DNA of 64,000 bases, from assembly GCF_041260155.1 (NCBI RefSeq), contig NC_091936.1, positions 41,818,963 to 41,882,962 of the forward strand, given 5' to 3'. The DNA is from Ptychodera flava (taxonomy: Eukaryota; Hemichordata; Enteropneusta; Ptychoderidae). Both the position numbers and the translations under genes were made by a program. Positions 11,831-22,659 of this stretch are shown piece after piece. The notes under the pieces were generated by a model, which was not told where the DNA came from, searched no databases, and was given only the letters and a program-made list of their open reading frames with translations. The first letter of the stretch is position 1. Each line of letters begins with the position of its first letter.

Positions 11831-11950
11831 TTCATTGTGCCGTTGTGAATAAGTTAGAGCCGGTGAGCGATCCAGGTCATTTGGCAGGTAGCTTAAAAGT
11901 TGCAAGGTTATCGTGTGGCAGCTGTTCTTTTCAACCAGTTTTTCTTCCCG
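11831..11950 (+). other. Probable 5' untranslated leader exon of the first PHOSPHO2-like gene
   Basis: A strong donor, CTTCCCG followed by GTAAGTC, lies at 11950/11951 just after the inverted-repeat element. The PHOSPHO2-like coding exon has an acceptor at 15201-15202, 10 nt before its ATG, so an upstream leader exon is required. This is the best donor I see. The exon's 5' end is unknown. Confidence 0.4.
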
Positions 11951-12099
11951 GTAAGTCTTTTTTTTCACTTAATTTTATCAGATTGATGTGGATGTTTCTG
12001 AGGTACCTTGAACACACTGTTGAGTACATTTACCGAGTTCATGTGTTTGCTCCATGTTGTCGATTGCCTTCGGGTGAAATAAATACTTTCTATATATAA

Positions 12100-14290
12100 C
12101 GTATAATAGTCAGCCTAGCCCTATGATTGCGACAATAGGGCCGCCGTACATGGAATTATGTCCAGGAATATACAGGAAGGATTGAGGGGGCCGAGCGCCT
12201 GCGACTGGAGGCACTTCAGTGCTTGACAAGAAACATTTTTGCGTTCAAATTAAAAACGAACACTTTTCTGCTTTCAAGTTTCAATTATCAATATGCTTCA
12301 GCAACCTCAACGGTCAAACAGGAATTGTTGAACAAATATCATATCTCACCAAAAAAGTCATGTTTCCCGTTCAGTTGTCAAAGCAGAACCACGGTAAATT
12401 ATTGGAAGTCGCACTCTGAATATTATTTGCACAGTCAAAATATTCCACTCGGAGTATATTTACTATTACATTTAGATTTTAGCACATTGCGATGACATTC
12501 CCAGCGCACATTAAACCAAGTTCTCTTTACACACACAAAACAAAATCAGTGTGATTTTCCCACAAATTTAAGCACACATCCTTGAAATTGGAATAATTAC
12601 ATTAAGCAACAATTAGTGCATTTCACAATACTCAGAAAACAATAGCCAGGGTGGAGTTATATGTAAATTAGGATTGAATGCATAAATTTCGCAATACATT
12701 CACTGTCATATCTTAGTATAGTATGAACACAATCAAAAATAGAATTCTTCTCTGACTATCATGATATCTATCCACATAATATCCATATCAAAATATTTAC
12801 AGATGTTTTGAAGTGATAGAATGACAAAATGCAAATATCTTCTTTGTGTTCCAAAATTTGACAAATTATTCATTTGTGTGTGTGTGTGAAGCATGCATGC
12901 CATTGCATGTCATGTGAATTTTCTTTACAAAAGATCAACATGGTTGCTATTTTTTTCCTATTTCTAATTTTTGTACTACAGATTACCCCCCAAATTTTAC
13001 CAGCAACTCTAATTGTCCATTCAATGAATTTTCATAGATCATCATGATCTCAGTGGCAGCTTGTTAAATACAATTATGATATTGAAACCCATGTATATTG
13101 GAAGTGGAGTAGACTGGATGATTGAAATAGATATTTATCAATAAGGGTCAGCATTGTAGAGATATTCATAGAGTATGAGTAAGAACACACTTACATAGAG
13201 CATATACATTAAGTGTCATGGACACGCAAATAATATTTACTTGGTATGCAGACATGACAATGCATGCAGTAAGCCACAGTCCCTTTTGTGGAGGGACCTT
13301 GGTCCAGCCAAGCCATAGTGCTGACTCAAAGTGACTTGCTTTCCATGCTCCACCATAGACCCTCCAGAAAAATGAGGGTCTATGGCTCCACTTAACAGCT
13401 AAAACCAAGGTTGACAAAATTAGCATAACAAAGCTGTATTGCCCATAAATTCTGTACTGAAACCTGTCAAGGTCGGTCAAGTCCCTTCCATTGGTAAAAG
13501 TAATGGGATTCATTAATTGTTGACCTTGTTTGTGATTCTGATATTGTAAAAGAATTGATTTGGACCTTACATGAAGAAAATGAAAAAACATAGACATTGC
13601 CGTCACTATCACCTGGTGAACACCAACAAAATGAACATTATTCACCATGGCAACTATGGTCCCTATTGTTTGATGTGAAAGCTAACTTAAAACACATTCA
13701 TTGAATTTTTGTCTGATTTAAGATTCAACCACAGTTGTCTTGTACTTCAATTATTAAGTAGTCTTATTTATTGACATGAATATTTATTACAAATCTTTAC
13801 ATATTGGCAAGATAAAAGCAGTGATGCCACTCTTGTAAGAATGCCATCGTTGATAGTAAACCAGTTACTGAAATAGGGGCCATCGGCTATATCACAGGCT
13901 GTGAAAATTTTCACACAGGTAGCCACCACATTTGTTTGCTGCTACACTAATGGGACTCAACCTTTGCAATGAAATCACAGGGCTTTCACACACATCAGGA
14001 ACTGGTGACTAGAAGCTGACTCTGAATAAAAATACTAGATCTTTGCTCAAACAACAAAGTTCTGTATTTACAAGCAATTTAATACCATATACATGTTGTT
14101 GATAACCAATCAAGAACTGCTCACCACAAAACACTAAAAGTATATTCATTGTTTACACTGTTACAGTGATAATTTTGCACTTATCTTGAATATGATTGGC
14201 CAATCACAGTCATAATTTTGCTTGTTATATGCCCAATGACAATCATAATGGTAAATCAGACAAAATATGCCCTTACACATGATTAGCATG
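12100..14290. other. Non-coding; probable intron of the PHOSPHO2-like gene
   Basis: No convincing gene. It contains hairpin repeats at 13278-13383. The 160-residue open frame at 13166-13648 on the minus strand has no recognisable motif and runs through those hairpins. Confidence 0.5.
13270..13390. repeat. Dispersed repeat with two hairpins
   Basis: AGTCCCTTTTGTGGAGGGAC, at about 13277-13296, folds on itself. Next to it CATAGACCCTC pairs with GAGGGTCTATG across a 9-base loop at 13353-13383. The first hairpin recurs, with TGGTCCA following, at about 23478, and in weaker form at about 29785. Confidence 0.5.
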
Positions 14291-14299
14291 ATAAACTTC

Positions 14300-14790
14300 A
14301 CTCGTTACTTTTAGAAAAGTTTTATGTTTGATTTACATCATCATAATTTGCCGCAAAGCTTGAGTAACTTCTTTGCAAATGTAGATCATCGTCACGAAAC
14401 ATGTTTCAAACAATGTTCAAATTTATATTTGCCAAACATGCGTACGAGAACCGGTCAGTTGCAATTTCGTACGCCGGCGCCAAACTCTGGAATAATTTAC
14501 CACGTAATGTAAAAGCAAGTACTTCAAGAAATGCATTTACACATTCCCTAACACAGCATCTTTTGAATATATATATCTGTCTACTAATTTTTTGTATTAA
14601 CATGTATTTTTACCTGTAACTGTCTCATTTAAGCCCTGGTATCATTTAATGCAATGCAATGAGAGATGGGGCCAGCCTCGATTAGCTGTAAGCTATTACT
14701 TCTGGCTTCCAATATTGCCAGTGTTATTTATAAAAGCATAATTGGATTTATAAACAATTTAAATTGGCAATAAAGTATAAGTATAATATG
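14300..14790 (+). mobile_element. LINE (CR1/L2/Jockey-like) 3' fragment
   Basis: The encoded text has the end-of-reverse-transcriptase signature shared by many LINEs: SYAGAKLWNNLPRNVKAS then AFTHSLTQHLL. About 170 nt of 3' tail follow and end in a short AAGTATAAGTATAA repeat. The portion upstream (HHHNLPQSLSNFFANVDHRH) is in another frame, so the copy is 5'-truncated and frame-broken. I cannot place the clade firmly. Confidence 0.7.
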
Positions 14791-15212
14791 GCAGATTTGA
14801 AGATGTTTCAAACTATTATATTTCTCTGCATAGCAACCACAGTTTCATTCTTTCCTCAGAATTCGATGTGTTTGGTACATGTAGCCAAAAATTAAAATGC
14901 TCACCTTTCTGTTTGCAAATTGAAAATTGCTGTCTTCAAAATCACAGCTTTCTATGGGTAGGACTGTCAAAATTCAGGGATTCACGTAATATTGTTCAGG
15001 GCTATCTTGATTCACAAACTTGATGGTGTTTGGTTGTTAATAAGTTTACTGCCTCCACGATGATAGTATATGGGAATCACAGTCGCAATTCTGCCGATTG
15101 AAAGCAGCTAAGATGATGATTTAGTTCCTCTCTAGGGTTCTGTCCATGATTCCCAAACAATTAAATGTTTTATAAATTAAATCATAAACTGTTTCATTTC
15201 AGTACAAACACA

Positions 15213-15959
15213 ATGGCACAAATTACATTGAGGAAGAAGATTCTGATGGTGTGTGACTTTGACCTGACAATAGTGGATGGTGACAATTCCGACACCTGGT
15301 TATGGAAACTGCTTCCAGATGGGAAAGTACCGGAGCCTTTAACCAAGCGCTATTCCGAACATGGGAGCTGGAATGACTACATGGGCGAGGTCTTCCAACA
15401 CATGCACAGCTTAAAGATCACTCCACAAGATATTATTGAGTGCATCAACCAAATGCCGTTCACAGCTGGAATGAAGGAATTGCTGCAATACCAATCCAAA
15501 GCCGACAATATCGACTTGATTGTGCTATCTGATGCCAATGCAGTGTTTATCAATTCCCGTCTAGAGGCTGCTGATCTGAGGCAGGGTGTCAAGAAAGTCA
15601 TCACCAACCCATCCTACTTCGATAATGAAGGATGCCTGAAAATTGAGCATTACCACAGCCATGGCTGTAGTAGCTGTCCTGTCAACATGTGCAAGAGAAA
15701 AATCCTGCAAGCATATATCAAACAACAGAAACAAGATGGTGTAGAATATGACCACGTATGTTATGCTGGAGATGGGAGCAATGACTTTTGTCCCAGCCAG
15801 TCCCTCGGTAATCAAGATGTGGTCTTTCCAAGGAAAGGATATGAACTAGTTGATATCATCTCTCTACATAAGAGTGAGGGCAAGGAGTTTAGTCCAAAAG
15901 TCATCCCTTGGAACTCTGGTTCAACAATTATTGAAGCTGTGAAAACAATGCTTGCCTAA
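15213..15959 (+). CDS. PHOSPHO2: PHOSPHO2-type HAD phosphatase, first tandem copy
   Basis: A single coding exon gives 248 aa. The ATG at 15213 is chosen because an acceptor (TTTCATTTCAG) ends at 15202; the longer open frame upstream is intronic. HAD motif I is DFDLT near residue 15, with the nucleophile and acid aspartates present. Motif II is VLSDANAVF, and motif IV is GDGSNDFCPS. The family's Cys signature HYHSHGCSSCPVNMCKR is present. Family members dephosphorylate small substrates such as phosphocholine, phosphoethanolamine (PHOSPHO1) or pyridoxal 5'-phosphate (PHOSPHO2). Length and sequence are closer to PHOSPHO2 (241 aa) than to PHOSPHO1 (267 aa). It lies divergent from CFAP210, with a second copy 6 kb downstream. 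Substrate is inferred. Confidence 0.9.
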   Translation: MAQITLRKKILMVCDFDLTIVDGDNSDTWLWKLLPDGKVPEPLTKRYSEHGSWNDYMGEVFQHMHSLKITPQDIIECINQMPFTAGMKELLQYQSKADNIDLIVLSDANAVFINSRLEAADLRQGVKKVITNPSYFDNEGCLKIEHYHSHGCSSCPVNMCKRKILQAYIKQQKQDGVEYDHVCYAGDGSNDFCPSQSLGNQDVVFPRKGYELVDIISLHKSEGKEFSPKVIPWNSGSTIIEAVKTMLA

Positions 15960-16084
15960 AGTAGTAGACTTCATGGTCTATGCTGTAGAGAACATAGAGA
16001 GTTGAATTCTTCCAGAGTATTGTTTTCAAATAGTTTTCTGTATCTTGTAAAAACAACAATGTTCCGGCTAAACCATATTGGTTC

Positions 16085-16450
<366 letters not shown>

Positions 16451-19390
16451 TGGTATGTATGTGTGTGTGTGCTTGTTCTCTTTCTAAAGGGTGCTTTCCT
16501 TAAAACTACCCTGAAATTTAAACTTACAGGAATCTATATTTTGTATTTTGTTTCCTCTCCACCTCATTCACAAGTACACGGGAATTACAATTTCCTGTAA
16601 GGATGCCCTGACAGTTTAGAAACAGAGAATACAAGAAAGTCCATTTACATCAACGGTTTGTGAACTTTTGGTTCATGTTAACGATTTACAACATTATTGT
16701 GAACTTGACCATTGATACACAGGGTAAGGTAAATTTCACTGTTGAGGCAGACTGACAATCTGAGACAGGCATATGTGTCGACAAAGACTGCACAGGACTG
16801 TAAAGTGCTGTGACGGAGGTCTGTATACAGTGCTGTGAAGACATTGCTGTATAAAGTACTGTGTTTACAAGGTGTGTGATAGCTAGGGCCTGAATTTCTC
16901 AGCTTGTATCACAGCCTGTTTTTCATTGCTTGAGTTTTGTGCTCATAAGCATGTGACAAGAGCTGATATTTTGACATGTTTTATTATATCTTCACAACAT
17001 AGATATGTTCTTTTTGAATATATGAGAACATCTGAAACTTTGCATATTCAAACCCTGTAAAGAGTGCTGGGAATTTAATACTGGATACAGCTCACTCTGT
17101 ATGCATTTCAAAATTACATGTATGAAGAAAAGTAATGGCAAACTTGTTACAGGTCATTGAATAGAGCTTTGAAATTTGACTGAAATTACATTTCCTTTGA
17201 CAGGGTCTATTGAATGTTCCGTGTGACAGGGTCTTGTACAGGCATGTCCTGTGGTCTGACTGTGAATTTTGTATTATTGCCGTATGACACGCACACTACA
17301 ACAAAATTGCATTTACAAAATATAAAAGTGACTGAAAGTTTGCTCTGGTTTATAGCTCTAGTAAATGCGGTATTTACACTTTTTAATATTTATTGGGAAC
17401 ATCTGAAAGTGGTTGCATTTTCACTTTTTTCATATAAAATTGCATATTATACATGTATGCATAATAAATAATGCAATAGTTGCTGGAGTTGTTTATTAAT
17501 AATAGAAATCTATTTCTTATTGTATTCTGATATTATCTTGTAACAGTGCACATACATTTGTCTATGGAAAATTTAATCAGGGAAACTATGAATATTATCA
17601 CATTGATCTTAAATAGAAGCTGTGTTTTAACAGCTATGAAACTAAATATTAACTTTTCAGATTTTTCACTTTTTCTCCAAGTTTCATTGTGTAGCTCATC
17701 TTTTATTTTAGCTCATTATTTAATATTTGTCTGTATATTTATATACACATTGACATGATATATTTTTTGTCCTTTTACAATTCCTGGCATTCGTTTATTT
17801 TATAGCTCATCATGGCACATGAGTGAGGCTAATTTATTTTTGTTTAAAACTTATCTTTACAGTGCTGCTAACAATATTTCATGCTTTATTGCAGAAAATA
17901 AAATCTCCATTACGGTTTTATAACCATTCAAGAGTGATGAGTCATTTTCTAGTTAACATTTAGCCTGTCCACCCCAATTTACTGTAAACTGGTCCACAAC
18001 AACCATTGTTAACAATGGATTTGGACCAAACCATTGTGGCGGAAGGGTGGAATATACCATTTTGTAAGAGACTGTGAGATTTGGCATAGGTTTATTGTAT
18101 AACTACAGGGTCCTGCAAACACCATGAAATATACCGGTAATTAAGCAACAAACCACACCCATTGACTGGTATACCATGAGATTTCTACCAGTTTCTTGAT
18201 GTGTAAGCATGATTGATAGCAAGTGAATAATATATGGAGTGAAGTGGTCAAAACCAGGTGGTATCCCCATTGCCAAGGTAGTTTATTGCTATTATATCAT
18301 AACAGTATAAAGAAATTATGCCATGTAAAGAAAGAATTTTTCTCTGGACTAGAGCTTGCATGTGTTCCAACCATGCTATATCACAAATATGATATGGTTA
18401 TTTTCTTGGCTTCACTGTATTTGTGCCCACAACATACTGGCATGATATAACAAATCAATATTACCCTACAAATATTGAAAATTTCGATAAATGCAAGCTT
18501 TACAGGGAGGGGGTCATCCCATCTGCAGCTTTGCATACGGGAGCCATACAATGGGTCTGTTATTATGCAGGACATATATCCTAACATCCCTTGTCCATAA
18601 ATTGGCAGCTGTACTGAAATGGGTGACCGCGACCAAAGTAGTTTCATAAAAATGAAGGAAAATAATCGCTATCATACCAATCCATAATCCAATAACACTA
18701 GGTCAAAATTTGTAAGACAATAGTTGTAAACATAGACACAGAACAGACAGTAAATAGACGGTACACAAACAAAGTCAAATTCATGAAAGAAAGATATATG
18801 GACCTCTGGCCAAAAGACCAAGAAGTGATGTCAGGTGTTTCGAAAATAGTAAGTGCTACAAAACTGGTGAGCTATAGGGACATGCATTAAATGCTGAATT
18901 TGCTTCCGCAAGAAGGTCATGCAGCTGCTTTATATCGGGCAACAACCCCTCTTTACATCTCCCTCCTTGTTCCTGTTCAGTATTGCCTACCGTAATGATA
19001 CTAAGCTACTGGTTGGTCAGTGCTTGTCTGTTGCAATAAAGATCAGAAATTGAAATCACATGGTCAGAAATAAACAGCGTAACCACCATTTTATTTCATT
19101 CACCTCTTGAACTCTCATTTTGTTTTAGTTTTCTTTTGTGGGCATATTTGGAAGTTAGTTTCTTTCGCAATCACGTCAAATATTATGCAATAATGCTGCT
19201 ATTTGCTGATGAGGCAGGTTAATTTTACATGGTAATGTGCATGGATCACATTATTTGTACGGTGTACCACTTCCCCTGGGAGTATTAAAGTATATCTCTT
19301 ATTAAAATGTCTGTCTATCTGGTTCCTGTCTTTCTTCATTTACTCACTCTTACATACATTAAATAATACAATCATACATACATACATGCT
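16451..19390. other. Between the PHOSPHO2-like copies; no gene seen
   Basis: AT-rich sequence with short frames only. It may include the 3' UTR of the first PHOSPHO2-like gene; AATAAA occurs at about 17463 and 17896. One copy of the dispersed CCATTGTTAACAATGG repeat lies at about 17980-18045. Confidence 0.5.
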
Positions 19391-19395
19391 TCGGC

Positions 19396-19422
19396 TGTGT
19401 GTGTGTGTGTGTGTGTGTGTGG
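19396..19422. repeat. (GT)n microsatellite
   Basis: A simple GT run of about 13 units. Confidence 0.9.
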
Positions 19423-19544
19423 ATGAGGATGAGTGGGGGGATTTTTGAGATGGTACTGCGTGATGCAACTGGTTGATGCGATGATGTATGGTGAACAGCG
19501 CCCTCAAAAATGAAAAGTACAATGCACTTGTTTATGTTGCTCAC

Positions 19545-19960
19545 TCTTGTATGCAGTCCGGCTGGTCTGCGGTGTCAGCGCAGCCATCGGCAGAAATTTG
19601 AACGGGAACGTGATACTAGCCATGGTGGTTCCTTCATTTCGTTGTGACATGCAACAGTACTAATCAACTAGAGCGCACGCCGCAGGGGCAGTCTTCCCAC
19701 TGAACATCAAGTAATACCTCGACATCGAGCACCCCAACACACACAGTCAAGGTAATATTGTAGAGCGACAGATCTGCAGTAACTGTAGGAGTCTATGATT
19801 GTACTGGCCACGACATTGGGAGCCTAGGTACGTGTATGTGCTGTACGTGTCTCTTTGTGACCTCTACAAGTAATCGAAGGTCGAGACATGTGTACACGTG
19901 CGTGTTCCTGGCATTCGACTCAATATGTGCAAGGTCAACGTCCGGTTTACGACATATCGT
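19545..19960 (+). promoter_or_regulatory. CpG-richer stretch; candidate promoter or leader exon for the second PHOSPHO2-like gene
   Basis: Base composition changes here to more CpG-rich sequence. Two possible donors follow: CAAG before GTAATA at about 19752, and CTAG before GTACGT at about 19829. The second PHOSPHO2-like coding exon has an acceptor just before its ATG and needs an upstream leader, and this is the only promoter-like stretch in between. Confidence 0.25.
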
Positions 19961-20195
19961 AATGTATTTCAGAGGACCATATTGTTTCTAAATTTAGTAA
20001 GTCTGTGACCAAGCAAACAGATGAGTCCTCCAAAAGGCCAGGCCCGCCTGCAGGGTACTGTCCCCTGCAAAAGAATATATCTGCTGGGTAAATGACCAGA
20101 CCACCAACCATTCCTGCTGGGTATAACTATGAAAGGAGATGCATTATGTACATATATAGTCAGAAGTAGTCCTACATCACTGGGTCGGAAATAAG

Positions 20196-20196
<1 letters not shown>

Positions 20197-20227
<31 letters not shown>

Positions 20228-20258
20228 ATATATAATATATATATATAACATATATATA
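20197..20258. repeat. (TA)n microsatellite
   Basis: An interrupted TA array abutting the left end of the hAT-like element at 20261. Confidence 0.85.
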
Positions 20259-20260
20259 AC

Positions 20261-20870
20261 CAGGGCTCGAAATACTTTTTTTCAACCACCTGTCCACTGG
20301 ACAAGTCAAAATAAAAAGTGCCTGTCCCAGTGAGAAAAGTACCTGTCCAAAATGGCATAATTTATTTAAGAAACTATACTAATTTCAACTCACCTGAGAC
20401 AATGTCCAGAGAAATTGAATGTCATTTTTAATTAGTTTGACAGGAAGTTTTTGACAGAATTACAATGAGTGAATCGGGGAAAATTCAACAAACTCACGTC
20501 TGTTTTGTATGCAAAATGGCTTAATTGCGCCATCGGTGTTGAGATGGCTCTGAGAATCTCCCAATCTAAGAGATTTGAGACGTGACCTTAGATAAATCAA
20601 CATGGCTGCCTCCTGTAAACAGTGATTAGATATTATCAAACTTTCTTTTACTTTTTTCTGACAGGTAAATATCCAAATAATGATTTTCAAAATTATAAAA
20701 GGTACATAAATTTAAAACATGAATATTTGCTGTAGTCAATAGGTTGAAATAGTGGTTGCAGGATGAAAAATCTACCTGTCAAATTGGACAAGTACTTTTC
20801 AAAACTATACTTGTCCCAGGCCAAATTTCACTTGTCCGGGACAGGCAGACAGGTATTATTTCGAGCCCTG
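20261..20870. mobile_element. hAT-like non-autonomous transposon
   Basis: Both ends start CAGGGCTCGAAATA when read inward, the typical hAT terminus. Subterminal repeats around CCTGTCC/GGACAAGT occur at both ends in opposite orientation. The copy is 610 bp with no transposase frame. Both flanks are TA microsatellite, so the 8-bp target duplication cannot be read. Confidence 0.75.
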
Positions 20871-20874
20871 CATA

Positions 20875-21220
<346 letters not shown>

Positions 21221-21627
21221 TAATTTTATCACACCAAACAAACACTTTTGTTTTCGAAACTTAGCTGAAGCAGTCAAGTGTTGATTTAGATGTGCCACAG
21301 TGAAACGTACGTTCCATTTGTTGCTCAATCGTGATGCTACATGAAGTTGAAGGTCAACTTAAATTCACGTCTAAAAACGAAGATAGTGTTGTTTAACCTT
21401 TTCTTGTATAATGTACTTGTAGGCTTTCAAAAGTCATTGCTCTACAGAAATTACCATGCAAATTTACGCAATGAAGTGGTACACGCAGAAATGACACTCA
21501 GGATTCCAGAACATGATAGCGAGCTATATCAGTGCACATGACAGGGCTCTATCACACAAGCCACGTTCTAACACTTTTTGTCCTATATCACATTAGTGCA
21601 GAGGCTCAGTCATGATAGGTGAGGTAC

Positions 21628-21628
<1 letters not shown>

Positions 21629-21676
<48 letters not shown>
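21629..21676. repeat. (GA)n microsatellite
   Basis: A simple GA run, about 110 bp upstream of the second PHOSPHO2-like coding exon, in its presumed leader intron. Confidence 0.9.
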
Positions 21677-21791
21677 CAGAGATAGACGATGCAGGCCGAG
21701 ACAGACAGACAGATAGGCATGCAAACATTTATTATAGGTATCACTCTTTCAATTATTCTCTGTATTTTCACATATCATAACAGATTGTGCG

Positions 21792-22538
21792 ATGGCATCC
21801 AATACACTTGGCAACAGAGTGCTCCTAGCATGCGATTTTGATCACACCATCATGGATAAAAATACAGACACCTGGATCTGGAAACTTCTGCCTGGTGGAA
21901 AAGTGCCTGAAGAGATCACCAATCACTTTGAGCAGCACAACAGTTGGAGAGACTATCTGACAGAGATACTAAACTTTATGCACAGCCTTGGGATCACTCC
22001 AAAGCAAATTGTAGACTGCATCAAAGAGATGTCTTTCACGCCTGGCATGAAAGAATTGCTAAGATATCAATCAGAACATGACAACATTGACTGCATAATA
22101 TTGTCAGATTCCAATGCAGTCTTCATCGATGCTTGCCTTGAAGGTGAAAATCTGAGAGAATCCGTCAAACACGTAATAACCAACCCATCACAATTTGACG
22201 ACAGTGGATGCTTGAAAATCAAGCATTACCACAGTCATGACTGTCCACTCAACTCCTGTCCCAAGAATCTCTGCAAGAGAAGAGCCTTGCGGGAGTACAT
22301 ACAGGGACAGGAACAGGGTGGGGTTCATTACAGTCACATCTGCTACGTTGGTGATGGTAGCAATGACTTCTGCCCAAGTCTTACTCTCCATGAAAAAGAT
22401 TTTGTATTTCCCAGGATTGGTCATTCTTTAATCAACAAGATAAAAAGACAAAAGAATGAAGGGAAGGTTTTCAGGGCAAAGGTCATTCCTTGGAAATCTG
22501 GGGATAAAATTGTAAAAACTTTAAAGACTTTGATCTGA
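21792..22538 (+). CDS. PHOSPHO2: PHOSPHO2-type HAD phosphatase, second tandem copy
   Basis: A single coding exon gives 248 aa. The acceptor CATAACAG ends at 21783, 8 nt before the ATG, the same arrangement as in the first copy. HAD motif I is DFDHT, with both catalytic aspartates kept; motif II is ILSDSNAVF and motif IV is GDGSNDFCPS. The Cys signature is spaced differently, CPLNSCPKNLCKR instead of CSSCPVNMCKR. The two copies are clearly paralogous along their whole length but well diverged, so the duplication is not recent. An AATAAA at 22650 lies 112 nt after the stop. The likely role is hydrolysis of a small phosphate ester in the cytosol; the substrate cannot be told from sequence. Confidence 0.9.
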   Translation: MASNTLGNRVLLACDFDHTIMDKNTDTWIWKLLPGGKVPEEITNHFEQHNSWRDYLTEILNFMHSLGITPKQIVDCIKEMSFTPGMKELLRYQSEHDNIDCIILSDSNAVFIDACLEGENLRESVKHVITNPSQFDDSGCLKIKHYHSHDCPLNSCPKNLCKRRALREYIQGQEQGGVHYSHICYVGDGSNDFCPSLTLHEKDFVFPRIGHSLINKIKRQKNEGKVFRAKVIPWKSGDKIVKTLKTLI

Positions 22539-22649
22539 AATGTTGAATTTCACAGAGCATGCACACAATCAAGGACATGCACAGACAGACAGCCAAGCCT
22601 ACCGTTATGGCGGTCAGCTTGATATTGTGTTGGAATATTTATGTGCCTT

Positions 22650-22655
22650 AATAAA
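22650..22655 (+). terminator. Polyadenylation signal of the second PHOSPHO2-like gene
   Basis: AATAAA, 112 nt downstream of the stop codon at 22538. Confidence 0.5.
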
Positions 22656-22659
22656 AGTG

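Noticed and set aside
13166-13648. 160-residue minus-strand frame
   Set aside because: No motif or splice context, and it reads through dispersed hairpin repeats. It is kept only as a note in the region entry.
15165-15212. Longer N terminus for the first PHOSPHO2-like protein
   Set aside because: These codons lie before a clear splice acceptor ending at 15202; the paralogue has the same arrangement and starts at the equivalent ATG.
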